Positions 42,873 to 52,451 of a stretch of 64,000 nucleotides of DNA are shown here, piece after piece (positions within the stretch are counted from its first letter, which is position 1; each line of letters begins with the position of its first letter). The stretch comes from Robertmurraya dakarensis (lineage in GTDB: Bacteria; Bacillota; Bacilli; Bacillales; Cytobacillaceae), in the NCBI RefSeq assembly GCF_900156875.1, contig NZ_LT707409.1:780113-844112 (forward strand), given 5' to 3'. The position numbers and the translations under genes were made by a program. The notes beneath the pieces were generated by a model. That model had not been told where the DNA came from, did not search any database, and saw nothing but the letters and a program-made list of their open reading frames with translations.

Positions 42873-44612
42873 TTGGCTCTAAAGTCAACGATTAACGAAA
42901 AAATGAAGACGATGGCTGCTGTCGTAAAAGTTCTTGAGGAAATAGAAACGGAATACGTCTTTGGTATTCCGGGAGGCTATATGGGTGGATTATATGATGC
43001 CATGTTAGAATCCTCCGTGAAGCCCATTCTTGTCAGACACGAACAAGTTGCCAGTATTATGGCAGAAACATATGGGAGATTGACAGGAAAGCCTGGTGTA
43101 TTTACCGCACAAGGTGCATGGACCATTACGAACGGCATGATGGGACCAATTGAAGCGATTCAAGGGAGTTCACCGATGTTGATTTTAACAGATATGACCG
43201 ATAATGCACCTTATTCACACCATGGATCATATCAAGCGGGAACAGGGGAATACGGCGGCTATGATGTGAAAAAAGTGATGGAAGCAGCTACCAAATATTC
43301 TACTGTAGTTCATCATCCAGCGCAGGCTGTACAAAGTGTGCAACTGGCCATCAAACATGCCACAGAAGGAAATCAAGGGCCTGCAGCCGTCGTTTTTCAT
43401 AGTTCTGCAATCAATGGAAAAGTTGACCCTGAAGGATCACCAAGCATTTATCATACAAAGAAATATCTTGTCAATCAAAATAATACGCAGGATAAACAGC
43501 TATTAATCGATGCATTAAACAAACTCGTTCATGCGAAAAACCCATTCATTATTGCGGGGAATGGAGTAAAAGTGGCTAATGCTTATGAAGAACTTCAGCA
43601 GCTCGCTGAATTAATAGGAGCCCCGGTAGGTACAACCGCAAGTGGAAAAAGTGCTATTAAAGAAACTCATCAGAATGCAGTCGGCGTTATTGGAAACTGG
43701 GGACTTCAAGTTAGTAATAAATTATTATCGGAATCTGATGTGATATTAGTGATCGGTTCAAAATTAGCACCGACCGATACTTGTAATCATGCTAAAAAGT
43801 TGATAGACCCAGAACGACAAACCTTGATTCAAATTGATATTGAACCTAAGCATACTAGTTGGACTTTCCCAATTGACCATCCAATCGTGGGCGATGCCAA
43901 ACAGATTTTGACAGATATGATACAGCTGCTAAATGGAGAAGTACAGGCTGATCAGGAAACTGTCAGAGAACGAGTAAATCAGATTGTAAAGTTAAAAAAT
44001 GAACTGAATTATATGTATGCGGAAGAAATGGAGTCAAATGATACGCCAATCAAACCGCAGAGATTATTGAAAGAAATTAATGATTATATTGATGAAAATA
44101 CCATGATTACGTTAGATGCGGGGGAAAACAGAGTATTTACCGTTCATTACTTTCAGTCAAAATCTCCCGGCAGTATCATTCTGCCAGCCTCGGCTGGAGG
44201 AATGGGCTATGCAATTCCTTCTGCGTTAGCTGCTAAACTAGTATATCCTAACAAGAAAGTAATCGCCATCGCAGGTGATGGAGGCTTTGCGATGACCATG
44301 AATGGTTTAATGACTGCGGTTCAATATAGTATTCCAATCGTTACAATCATCATGAATAATTCCGTATTAGGATGGGTGAAGAATGCCCAGAAAGACCGTA
44401 TAATCGCTTCAGAATATGAAGATACCAATTTTGCAGAAATTGCAAAAGCCATGGGCTGCTTAGGTTTTAAGGTTGAGGATCCAAATGATTTGCAGTCAAC
44501 ACTGGACGAAGCTTTTGCATCCGGCAAACCAGTTGTCATTGACGTTAGAACAACCGATAAGGAAAGTTATAAAAAGGTCATGTTTAATTTAGCAACTTCT
44601 TTGGAGGATTAA
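42873..44612 (+). CDS. ThDP-dependent enzyme (acetolactate synthase-like superfamily)
   Basis: The 579-aa protein has the three domains of the decarboxylase/lyase superfamily. The N-terminal Pyr domain has the catalytic Glu in VRHEQVASIMAETYGRLTGK and FGIPGGYMGG. A central domain contains KNPFIIAGNGVKVA. The C-terminal PP domain has the ThDP/Mg motif GDGGFAMTM to NNSVLGWV. Members include acetolactate synthase, benzaldehyde lyase and sulfoacetaldehyde acetyltransferase, and the exact reaction cannot be read. TTG 42873 follows AAAGGAGTGG. With the two dehydrogenases upstream it may cleave or form a C-C bond in an alpha-hydroxyketone. Confidence 0.85.
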   Translation: MALKSTINEKMKTMAAVVKVLEEIETEYVFGIPGGYMGGLYDAMLESSVKPILVRHEQVASIMAETYGRLTGKPGVFTAQGAWTITNGMMGPIEAIQGSSPMLILTDMTDNAPYSHHGSYQAGTGEYGGYDVKKVMEAATKYSTVVHHPAQAVQSVQLAIKHATEGNQGPAAVVFHSSAINGKVDPEGSPSIYHTKKYLVNQNNTQDKQLLIDALNKLVHAKNPFIIAGNGVKVANAYEELQQLAELIGAPVGTTASGKSAIKETHQNAVGVIGNWGLQVSNKLLSESDVILVIGSKLAPTDTCNHAKKLIDPERQTLIQIDIEPKHTSWTFPIDHPIVGDAKQILTDMIQLLNGEVQADQETVRERVNQIVKLKNELNYMYAEEMESNDTPIKPQRLLKEINDYIDENTMITLDAGENRVFTVHYFQSKSPGSIILPASAGGMGYAIPSALAAKLVYPNKKVIAIAGDGGFAMTMNGLMTAVQYSIPIVTIIMNNSVLGWVKNAQKDRIIASEYEDTNFAEIAKAMGCLGFKVEDPNDLQSTLDEAFASGKPVVIDVRTTDKESYKKVMFNLATSLED

Positions 44613-44631
44613 GATAATAGCAATTGCTTTT

Positions 44632-44732
44632 AGGATACTTTCAAAAGAGGTATGGCTTTGCAGTTTGCATATTGAAGTAACGGGGCAATCCTTCAAATAA
44701 GAGGGATCGCCTTTTTTTGTTGGTGGCTAGGG
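44632..44732 (+). repeat. Direct repeat 1 flanking array B (contains a terminator)
   Basis: About 100 bp, closely matching 45374-45473. It includes GGGCAATCC-TTCAAATAAGA-GGGATCGCC and a T run, a terminator-like hairpin. This copy follows the ThDP gene. Confidence 0.8.
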
Positions 44733-44787
44733 CAGGAATGTTCTAAAGAATTTTTTCCAATAAAGGGAAGGTAATGATGTTGAAGAA

Positions 44788-45370
44788 ACGAAAACCGAAA
44801 GAGGATTAGCGAAGGCAGTAAATGGTCTTCATAGAAGAGATGAAAACCAAAAGAGGTTCAGCCGGAAGCGGCAAATGGTCTTCATAAAAGGAATGAGAAC
44901 CGAAAGAGGATCAGCGGAAACAGTAAATGGTCTTCATAGGAGGAATGAAAACCAAAAGAGGATTAGCGGAAACAGTAAATGGTCTTCATAGAAGGAATGA
45001 GAACCGAAAGAGGATTAGCGGAACCAGTAAATGGTCTTCATAGAAGGAATGAAAACCGAAAGAGGATCAGCGGAAGGGGCAAATGGTCTTCATAGAAGGA
45101 ATGAGAACCGAAAGTGGATTAGCGGAAACAGTAAATGGTCTTCATAGAAGGAATGAGAACCCAAAGAGGATTAGGGGAAGCTGCAAATGGTCTTCATAGA
45201 AGGAATGAGAACCGAAAGAGGATCAGCGGAAGGAGCAAATGGTCTTCATAGAAGGAATGAAAACCAAAAGAGGATTAGCGGAAGCAGTAAATGGTCTTCA
45301 TAAAAGGAATGAGAACCGAAAGAGGATCAGCGGAACCAGTAAATGGTCTTCATAGAAGAGGTGAAAACCC
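44788..45370 (+). repeat. Tandem array B, eleven 52-bp units
   Basis: Units begin at 44788, 44840, 44893, 44945, 44997, 45049, 45101, 45153, 45205, 45257 and 45309, with a partial one at 45361: 52 bp apart with a single 53-bp step. A unit starts ATGAGAACCGAAAGAGGATC and ends AAATGGTCTTCATAGAAGGA. The ends are shared with array A (19711-20031) while the middle differs. Confidence 0.92.
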
Positions 45371-45373
45371 GAT

Positions 45374-45473
45374 AGGATACTTTTAACAGAGATATTCCTT
45401 TACAGTTTGCATAGTGAAGTAACCGGGCAATCCTTCAAATAAGAGGGATTGCCTTTTTTGTTGGTGTCTAGGG
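45374..45473 (+). repeat. Direct repeat 2 flanking array B
   Basis: Second copy of the 100-bp sequence at 44632-44732, again with the GGCAATCC / GGGATTGCC terminator hairpin and T run. Confidence 0.8.
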
Positions 45474-45558
45474 TCTGCTTAATACAGGAAGGGATTCTAG
45501 TTGTTTTTTGTCGAAGTCAAGAAGTTAACGTGTTAAGAAAAAACGAAGGTGGTAAAAT

Positions 45559-45831
45559 ATGAAAAAACATATTTTAGAGATTATCGTAAGTTTGTTTTTA
45601 AGTTTAATTATTCTAGGTATTGGTTTATATATAATTGAACCGGACATCATTGCATTTTTTATGTTTACCTTTTTTATGTTCATACTATCGATTATTTTTT
45701 GTATTATCTTTGAGAGAAAACCGCTAATTAGACGTACTTTTAAGATTTTAAGTATTTCAGGATTAATTAGTTCAGTTTATCTATCGACCATATTTTATAT
45801 AATCGCCTCCCGGATTGAATCAGGCATTTAA
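45559..45831 (+). CDS. Small membrane protein, three helices, unknown function
   Basis: The 90-residue protein is almost entirely hydrophobic: ILEIIVSLFLSLIILGIGLY, then IIAFFMFTFFMFILSIIFCI, then ISGLISSVYLSTIFYIIA. The charged loop ERKPLIRRT faces the cytoplasm by the positive-inside rule. ATG 45559 is preceded by GAAGGTGG. No recognisable family. It lies between two repeat elements with no close partner gene. Confidence 0.6.
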   Translation: MKKHILEIIVSLFLSLIILGIGLYIIEPDIIAFFMFTFFMFILSIIFCIIFERKPLIRRTFKILSISGLISSVYLSTIFYIIASRIESGI

Positions 45832-45886
45832 TGAAGATATGTACTAAAATGATCTTTTCCCTGCTAGTGAATTTGTTAGATTTTCC

Positions 45887-46097
45887 TGTGTATAAAAATA
45901 AACGGAGAAATTCCCGCTAAATAGGGTAATATCCATATTTCCTAAAAAATAGAGGGAGTTTTTCCCGTTATATGATTCAAATCCTTGTATTTTGTCTTAT
46001 TTAGAGAATTTAAGGGGAATATCTCCCCTAATCTCAGCTTCTTTAGCCTACTCTCTATACTATAGGCGGAAATTCTCCCCTTATTCAATTCTCCGAT
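45887..46097. repeat. MITE-like element, copy 2
   Basis: Matches 26387-26598 across about 210 bp with many substitutions. Ends AAATAAACGGAGAAATTCCC and GGCGGAAATTCTCCCCTTAT are imperfect inverted repeats of each other. Confidence 0.75.
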
Positions 46098-46268
46098 TCA
46101 CAATGCGAATCACTATATTTTTTCATAAGTTATTTAAAAAGTTTTGTCCCCTTCAAAAGAGAACCCGTTAATCTAGAAGGATTAACGCTTATTTTTGTTG
46201 AAATTATTGTAACTATGTTAGGTGCTTGAATAAAGGGGTCGACGTTTTGAAGAATACAAAATTAAGGG

Positions 46269-46463
46269 TTGGGATGGATTATACCCAATGTAATTTGTTA
46301 CCTAATGTTTGCAACCTTTTCAATTTTCATTGCTTTAAATGTAGAAGGTTTACAAGAAATAAATGAATTAGGTATTTGGGTATTCTTAATGGGAATCCTT
46401 TTCTTAGTTTCCATTTTGGGTAGTTATCGAATTTGGTCATGGATCAAAGAAGGGAAAATGTAA
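46269..46463 (+). CDS. Small two-helix membrane protein, possibly frameshifted at its start
   Basis: The 64-residue product has two hydrophobic helices (IIPNVICYLMFATFSIFIAL and LGIWVFLMGILFLVSILGSY) and a basic C-terminal tail. The TTG at 46269 has no good ribosome site. In another frame, TTG 46247 behind AAAGGGG reads MKNTKLR and would join this protein after a one-base shift, so the gene may be damaged. Family unknown. Confidence 0.45.
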   Translation: MGWIIPNVICYLMFATFSIFIALNVEGLQEINELGIWVFLMGILFLVSILGSYRIWSWIKEGKM

Positions 46464-46599
46464 CAATAAAGGGTACCTATGTAAAAACTTACTTCACCGA
46501 ACCGGAGCAGGTCAATTGATGGAGGATTTTTTACTTCCAATAAAGAATATTATGAATTTAAAAAGTAACAAAGTTTTCTTATAAGGGAGTGAAAGGAAT

Positions 46600-46980
46600 A
46601 TGTTTAGTAAAGTCGGTCAAATTATGTTGTATGTTAATAACCAAGATGAGGCAGTGAAATTCTGGACAGAGAAATTAGGTTTTACTGTAGTAGCTGAAGA
46701 GAACAATAATCAGGGATTGAGGTGGATTGAAATTGCTCCAAAAAAAGGTGCAGAAACCAGCCTCATACTGCACGATAAGGATTTCGTTTCTAAAATGTCT
46801 CCTGGATTAAATCTCGATACTCCTTCTTTAATGTTTTTCACGGAGAATCTCGAACAATTACACAATGACTTATTGAATAAAAAAATTACAGTCGGAGAGA
46901 TTGTAAATATGCCATCCGGTAAGGTGTTTAATTTTGCTGATAATGAAGAGAACTATTTTGCTGTAATGGAACGAAAGTAG
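46600..46980 (+). CDS. VOC-family (glyoxalase/bleomycin-resistance fold) protein
   Basis: The 126-aa protein has the paired beta-alpha-beta-beta-beta modules of the VOC superfamily. It starts with KVGQIMLYVNNQDEAVKFWTEKLGFTVV and ends with GKVFNFADNEENYFAVME. Metal-ligand positions usually held by His/Glu are only partly obvious (the final Glu in YFAVMERK region), so activity is unclear. ATG 46600 follows AAGGGAGTGAAAGG. Single gene with a terminator. Confidence 0.85.
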   Translation: MFSKVGQIMLYVNNQDEAVKFWTEKLGFTVVAEENNNQGLRWIEIAPKKGAETSLILHDKDFVSKMSPGLNLDTPSLMFFTENLEQLHNDLLNKKITVGEIVNMPSGKVFNFADNEENYFAVMERK

Positions 46981-47032
46981 AGCCGTCCACCTTATTAGTA
47001 ATGGAAATGCAACAAAATTTATTGCCTGTCCC

Positions 47033-47070
47033 GTGTGAAGTGCAGCGTCACATGGGACAGGCATATTTTT
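47033..47070 (+). terminator. Rho-independent terminator
   Basis: TGCCTGTCCCGTGTGA / TCACATGGGACAGGCA, 16-bp stem, then ATTTTTA. Confidence 0.9.
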
Positions 47071-47242
47071 ATTCCCTTAAGGCAATATTCCCCCTCCATA
47101 ACAGTTAGTTCCGAAAAGAATGTGAGTTTTAGCGATAAGTATTTGCGGACTTCTTGCGGAAATACTGCGCTCTGAAGCAACGTTAAAAAAGGTAAGTTAA
47201 ATATAGAAAAGTTGGAATTAACGTTATGAGAGGGGTTATCAA

Positions 47243-49021
47243 ATGTTTAACAAACAGTTTCTACCTTATGTAAAAAAGGAAGCAAGGTTGTATTTCTGGG
47301 GGTTCATCGGGAGCGTGTTTCGCTTTTTGATTCCGCTGTCTGTTCCTTTGATCCTAAAATATATATTTGATGTTTTACTTCAAAGCGGCACGTATACAAA
47401 CTCTGAAAAAGCTGAAAAGCTCATACTAATTGCGATCGGTATGGTACTTATTTTCTTATTCATTCGCTATCCCATGGAGTATGTACGGCAATATTGTATC
47501 CACACCGCTAATAACCATATCCTCAAGAAACTTCGTCAGAATATTTTTGATAAAATTCATTCGCTGGATGCCAAATACTTTACAGATCATAAAAGTGGTG
47601 AGATAGGCACTCGTTTTTTTGATGATGTCGAGAAGGTCAAAGGGTATTTAACAGCAGTCTATGGAAATATTGTGATTGAAATGATGGTACTGGGAACAGT
47701 GGTTACCATTATGCTTGTTCTTAACCCAACACTTGCGATGATTTCTATTTTACTGATTGTTATTCAGTTTTTACTTGCACACTACTTTTCAAAAAGCTTT
47801 AAGACATCGACAAAGAATATGATGAATGAGCGTTCCAGCTTAAATGGATTTATTTTTGAAAAAATTCAAGGTGCTCTGCTTGCTAAATTATTTTTATCCG
47901 AGAAACGTGACAAACAGGAATTGGATCAACGTCTGGCAAAGTATGAAGGGCTAACGGATAAACATGCAAAAATTAATGCTATTTCTTTGGCCACCGTAAA
48001 TGTGTTGATTGATTTTACCCCACTTATCATTGCTCTTATTGCCAGTTGGTTTGTTATCGATGGCAGCCTAACGGTTGGCAGTCTCATAGCTTTCTTTGCT
48101 TATGTTGAAAAAATGCGAAGTCCTGTTGCGGCGCTTGTTCAAGCGTTACCTGTGATCACAGAGGGACGTGTGGCCCTTGGAAGGATCTTTGACTTTTTCA
48201 ATCTCTCTCAGGACATCAAAGAAAAAGAAAAGCCGACTGAATTAAATACGTTTTGTAAATCCATAACCTTTAATAATGTTTCATTTTCCTATCATTCTTC
48301 GAAACAAGTATTGAAAAATGTGAATTTTACTATGGATAAAGGGAAAACGTATGCATTTGTTGGGGAAAGTGGTGGAGGGAAAAGTACGATTTTACAGCTT
48401 CTCATGAGAATGTACGATGCTGATTCGGGTGAAGTGAACATCGATGGAAGGAATATTAAGGATTATTCCATTTCAAGTTTACGAAAGCAAATGGGGATTG
48501 TGACACAGGATCACTTTTTATATAGCACATCAATCAAAGATAATATTAAAATGGCGAAACCAAATGCAACAGATGAAGAAATTGAATTAGCGGCAAAGAA
48601 AGCATATGCACACGATTTTATCACGAAGCTTCCAGATGGATATGATACAGAAATTGGGGAAAGAGGAATCAAGCTTTCTGGCGGGCAAAAGCAAAGAATT
48701 GCCCTTGCTCGGGTGTTTCTAAAAGATTCTTCCATCTTTATATTAGACGAGGCAACAAGTGCGCTTGATAATGAAAGTGAAGAGCTCGTTCAACAATCGA
48801 TTCATCAGATTGGAAAGGATAAAACGGTGATCATGATCGCCCATAGACTTTCAACCATTGTCCACGCTGATACGATTTTTGTATTAAAGGATGGAAAAAT
48901 CGTTGAACAAGGAAATCATTATCATCTTCTTCAATTAAATGGAACCTATAAAGAGTTAATGGCAAAACAAAATCTAACACATGCCAATAATGAAAATGTA
49001 CGAAACATTCAAGCGGTCTAG
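47243..49021 (+). CDS. Half-size ABC exporter (multidrug/lipid type, permease-ATPase fusion)
   Basis: The 592-aa protein has six membrane helices in residues 15-300 (first around FWGFIGSVFRFLIPLSVPLI) and a C-terminal ATPase. Walker A is GESGGGKST, the signature is LSGGQKQR, Walker B is SIFILDEATSALD and the H-loop is in MIAHRLST. It should dimerise in the cytoplasmic membrane and export a hydrophobic or drug-like compound. ATG 47243 follows GAGAGGGG. It is monocistronic; the kinase cluster starts 200 bp downstream and might regulate it, but nothing in the sequence proves this. Confidence 0.93.
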   Translation: MFNKQFLPYVKKEARLYFWGFIGSVFRFLIPLSVPLILKYIFDVLLQSGTYTNSEKAEKLILIAIGMVLIFLFIRYPMEYVRQYCIHTANNHILKKLRQNIFDKIHSLDAKYFTDHKSGEIGTRFFDDVEKVKGYLTAVYGNIVIEMMVLGTVVTIMLVLNPTLAMISILLIVIQFLLAHYFSKSFKTSTKNMMNERSSLNGFIFEKIQGALLAKLFLSEKRDKQELDQRLAKYEGLTDKHAKINAISLATVNVLIDFTPLIIALIASWFVIDGSLTVGSLIAFFAYVEKMRSPVAALVQALPVITEGRVALGRIFDFFNLSQDIKEKEKPTELNTFCKSITFNNVSFSYHSSKQVLKNVNFTMDKGKTYAFVGESGGGKSTILQLLMRMYDADSGEVNIDGRNIKDYSISSLRKQMGIVTQDHFLYSTSIKDNIKMAKPNATDEEIELAAKKAYAHDFITKLPDGYDTEIGERGIKLSGGQKQRIALARVFLKDSSIFILDEATSALDNESEELVQQSIHQIGKDKTVIMIAHRLSTIVHADTIFVLKDGKIVEQGNHYHLLQLNGTYKELMAKQNLTHANNENVRNIQAV

Positions 49022-49030
49022 CTAAAAAAC

Positions 49031-49062
49031 TTGAGTCCATTCTCGAGAGAGGATGGGCTCAA
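49031..49062 (+). terminator. Hairpin after the ABC exporter gene
   Basis: TTGAGTCCATTCTC-GAGA-GAGGATGGGCTCAA, 14-bp stem without a T run; weak terminator or mRNA-stabilising hairpin. Confidence 0.5.
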
Positions 49063-49224
49063 TGCTATATTCAGTGCGATATTATACATAGTTGATCTAC
49101 CTCTTTTTCTTAACCCATTCTTGACGAAAAATAATTGAAAAAGAATGAAATATTCATCTATCCTCTTTTCCTTCTATCTTGTAAAATGGAATATATAGGT
49201 AAAATTTAAGCGGGTGATGAATAC

Positions 49225-50703
49225 TTGGAGAACAAGAGCTTTATAAACTGGGAGTTCGAAACGATCACGCAACACACACAAGATATTCTTGTCATTGTTG
49301 ACAAAAGCCAAATCGTACAGTTTGTCACACCTTCATTAGAAATGATATTAGGCTATCGACCCGATGAATTTGTAGGACAGAATGCATTTGAACCGGTTTT
49401 TCCTGAAGACCGCGATAGACTGATCACTTCGCACCAAGAAGTCGTTGCCCATAAGGAACCGAGGGTAGATGAATATCGAGTGCTGCATAAGAATGGTGAA
49501 ATAAAATACCTTGAATCAAGAGTCATGCCTGTTCCAAAAGATCCAGACGATCTGGTAGTCGTCTCAATAAGAGATATTACCTTACGCAAAGTGATGGAGT
49601 CTGAGCTTGAAATGCGGAAGAATCGCTATCAGCTCTTACAAAATCATTTAAAATATTATTCACAAGATTTATCCATGGTCTTAAAGGTATCTGATTTAAA
49701 GAGCAGGCTGATTCAAGAATTAAACACTGTCCTTCCAGACGCTGAACCTTCCATCGTCATCTATCATCATGAAACGAAAAGGTTTGAAGGGGATTGTCCT
49801 AATGGATTACTTAACTATTTGCCAGAATTGATGATTGGAAAGCCTCAGTATGATCACAATTTGTTACATATTTTAATAGGGGAACGCAAGGGAAGAGCTC
49901 ACATTCTCTCCATTAACGAATCATCACTCAAAGAATCCATGGATTCCATCTGGTTTGATACGCTCATTTTCTATACGGTGATGGTGTTTGAAAGTCTAAA
50001 CGTGATTGAAAATTTAATGAATCAGTTGGAAAATGCCCTTCAAAAAAACGAGAGACCACAATGGATGTTACGATTATTGTTTAATTTGTCTGAGAAGCAA
50101 AGGATGGAATTATCAAGTGATTTACATGATACGGTGCTGGAAGAACAAATGCTTCTTTATCGAAATCTTGAAGGTATTTTAGAAGAACATCATTTTGAGG
50201 GAGAAGCAAAATATCAACTTCAAGGTATGGTAAAAGGATTATTGGAATCTATCCACCAAATTAGAATGACTTGCCATGAGCTCCGACCGCCACTGTTAAG
50301 GGAAGTGGGTCTATTACATTCGTTAGAACAATTATTTGAATACATGCAGCTAACGTCATCTTTTAAAATTAGATTTACAATGGAACACACGGACGATCTT
50401 GTTTTAAATGAGGAAGAAACAATCGGGATTTACCGTATTATCCAGGAGTTACTTAACAATGCAGTGAAACACTCAGAAGCTAGCAATCTGCACTTTCATA
50501 TTAATAGAGTTGGAAATCTGTTTCATTTGCATTATAGCGATGATGGCAAAGGTTTCAAAGCTGAAAAATTGACACCTACATTCAAAAGTATAGGACTTAC
50601 AGGTATGAGAGAACGGGTTAAGAGCCTTGGCGGTAAAATAGAATTCGAATCTGAGCCAGGAAAAGGGGTCTGTGTTAGGTTGGAAATACCGACTAGTCTC
50701 TAA
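49225..50703 (+). CDS. Cytosolic PAS histidine kinase 1 (ComP-like HisKA_3), complete ATPase domain
   Basis: This 492-aa kinase has no membrane segment. Order: PAS domain (residues about 12-120, TQHTQDILVIVDKSQIVQFV), a GAF-like middle domain (about 135-265), HisKA_3 with the phospho-acceptor His301 in SSDLHDTVLEEQ, and an HATPase domain. That domain has an intact N box (QELLNNAVKHSEAS, Asn411/Asn412, Lys415, His416), G1 (DDGKGF, 439-444) and G2 (GLTGMRERV). TTG 49225 follows GGGTGATG. Two tandem paralogues and a ComA-like regulator follow. It is probably the only copy with full ATP binding. The signal for the PAS domain is unknown. Confidence 0.9.
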   Translation: MENKSFINWEFETITQHTQDILVIVDKSQIVQFVTPSLEMILGYRPDEFVGQNAFEPVFPEDRDRLITSHQEVVAHKEPRVDEYRVLHKNGEIKYLESRVMPVPKDPDDLVVVSIRDITLRKVMESELEMRKNRYQLLQNHLKYYSQDLSMVLKVSDLKSRLIQELNTVLPDAEPSIVIYHHETKRFEGDCPNGLLNYLPELMIGKPQYDHNLLHILIGERKGRAHILSINESSLKESMDSIWFDTLIFYTVMVFESLNVIENLMNQLENALQKNERPQWMLRLLFNLSEKQRMELSSDLHDTVLEEQMLLYRNLEGILEEHHFEGEAKYQLQGMVKGLLESIHQIRMTCHELRPPLLREVGLLHSLEQLFEYMQLTSSFKIRFTMEHTDDLVLNEEETIGIYRIIQELLNNAVKHSEASNLHFHINRVGNLFHLHYSDDGKGFKAEKLTPTFKSIGLTGMRERVKSLGGKIEFESEPGKGVCVRLEIPTSL

Positions 50704-50963
50704 AGTTCGACCCATATGATCGTTGAACCATAAGCCTCCAAAAGGGGTTTATTTTTTTGGCTTGACATAATCTCTTGAAAGTATTGCCAAAAAATCCGGG
50801 ATCCCCAAGAAGCTTTTTAGATTCGATGAAACTGTCTTTTAAAAAAGATTTCCCGGCCCCCTTTATCAATAAAAATGCACCCATCACGCAACATTTTTTC
50901 GGTTCAAAGCTTACCAAAATCAGGTAAACTAAGGACAGATAGATAAAGGTCAGGTGGTGTTTT

Positions 50964-52451
50964 ATGAAAGACAAAGACCAATTTTTTCAAACCGTTCTTA
51001 ACCATACAAGTGATGTACTTATGATCTGTGATCGAAATCGTCATGTGGTATACATTACCCCCAATGCATATGAGCTATCGGGTTATGGACCTGAAGAATG
51101 GAAGAATAGAGATACCTTTTTCTTTCTGCATCCCGAGGATAAGGAATACATGCTCAAAAGGCATCAAAACCTTCTTACCTCAAAACAAAAAAGTTCTTCA
51201 GAGTATCGAACCATTAAAAAAAATGGAGAAATCATGTATTGTGAGTGTAAAACAACCCCGCTGCCAGATACAGAGAATTACCTTCAGGTTGTGTCAATGC
51301 GGGATATTACGGAACGCAAGAAGATGGAGATGGATCTTGAATACCACAAGAGTCGTCATGAAGTCTTGCAAAATAGCCTGAAGAATTTTTCGAATGATCT
51401 GACTTCGGTTATGAAATTAGCTGACCTTGAAGATCGCATGCTGCAAGAGATCGAAGCGATTCTCCCAGGTTCAAATCCTATTATTCTGACTGCTTTTCCC
51501 AATCAAGCTACAGACTTAGATGATGGATATATCGTGACGAGTTCTACCAAGATGTTCATAAAAATAGGGGATCAAGGGGAGCATCCCTATATCCTTTCAC
51601 TGCAAGCAAGTGCTGTACGTGAATCCATGGAGACCATATGGCTGGAAACCCTCGTTCATTATGCCATGATGCTTTTTGAGAATCTAAGCATCATCGGAAA
51701 TCTTATGCACCAGGTAGAGAAAGCGGCACATAGAAAAGAAACACCACAGTGGATGCTGCGGATGATGTTTCAAATACAGGAGCAACAAAGATTGACGTTA
51801 TCAAGTGACCTGCATGACACAGTATTACAGGATCAAATTGATTTATATCGAAGACTTGCAACTCTTTTACAAGGAAATGAAATGGAAAAAGAAGCTAAAT
51901 CAAAGCTTATGAAGGTTGAACAGGGGCTGCTCGATATCATTCATGAGATAAGGATGACTTGCAATCATTTACGCCCTCCTCTTTTACGAGAGCTGGGACT
52001 TGAGAAGTCTTTGGTAATTATGTTTGAAAATATCCAGCTCTCTTCCACCTATAAAATTAATTTTACAGCAGAGGGACTTACAGCACTTTCGCTAAATGAG
52101 GAAGAAACGATTGGAATCTATCGAATCGTGCAGGAATTCCTCCATCATGCCGAAGAGGTTTCTAGAGCTGCTGTCGTTGCCTTTGATTTTCATTATAGTA
52201 ATGACATATTGAAAATGGTCTATCAGGATGATGGTGTTGGGATTGTTATAATCGATGATGACGGTTCCGCTAATATGAGATTAACAAGCGTTAGCCAGAG
52301 AGCACAAAGTCTTGGAGGTGAGATTGAAATGACTTCAAACCCCAGCGGAGGCTTTCATGCCGTTTTGACACTTCCTCTTAACCGTATCGCAGCCAACCTG
52401 CATCCACACAAAAATGGCGACCACACGCAAGATTATTTCGGTTCGAGATAG
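50964..52451 (+). CDS. PAS histidine kinase 2, paralogue with degenerate N box
   Basis: The 495-aa protein is a paralogue of the kinase upstream: PAS (residues 8-118), middle domain, HisKA_3 with His284 in SSDLHDTVLQDQ, and an HATPase-like domain. The N box is degraded: QEFLHHAEEVSRAA has His394/His395 where Asn is expected and lacks the Lys-His pair. G1 (DDGVG, 422-426) is still present, but G2 reads TSVSQRA rather than TGMRERV. It may be phosphorylated in trans rather than bind ATP well. A 30-residue tail after the ATPase domain is extra. ATG 50964 follows AGGTGGTG. Confidence 0.87.
   Translation: MKDKDQFFQTVLNHTSDVLMICDRNRHVVYITPNAYELSGYGPEEWKNRDTFFFLHPEDKEYMLKRHQNLLTSKQKSSSEYRTIKKNGEIMYCECKTTPLPDTENYLQVVSMRDITERKKMEMDLEYHKSRHEVLQNSLKNFSNDLTSVMKLADLEDRMLQEIEAILPGSNPIILTAFPNQATDLDDGYIVTSSTKMFIKIGDQGEHPYILSLQASAVRESMETIWLETLVHYAMMLFENLSIIGNLMHQVEKAAHRKETPQWMLRMMFQIQEQQRLTLSSDLHDTVLQDQIDLYRRLATLLQGNEMEKEAKSKLMKVEQGLLDIIHEIRMTCNHLRPPLLRELGLEKSLVIMFENIQLSSTYKINFTAEGLTALSLNEEETIGIYRIVQEFLHHAEEVSRAAVVAFDFHYSNDILKMVYQDDGVGIVIIDDDGSANMRLTSVSQRAQSLGGEIEMTSNPSGGFHAVLTLPLNRIAANLHPHKNGDHTQDYFGSR

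Noticed and set aside
44788-45370. CRISPR array or repeat protein gene
   Set aside because: No variable spacers; the period of 52 is not divisible by three and stops occur in every frame.
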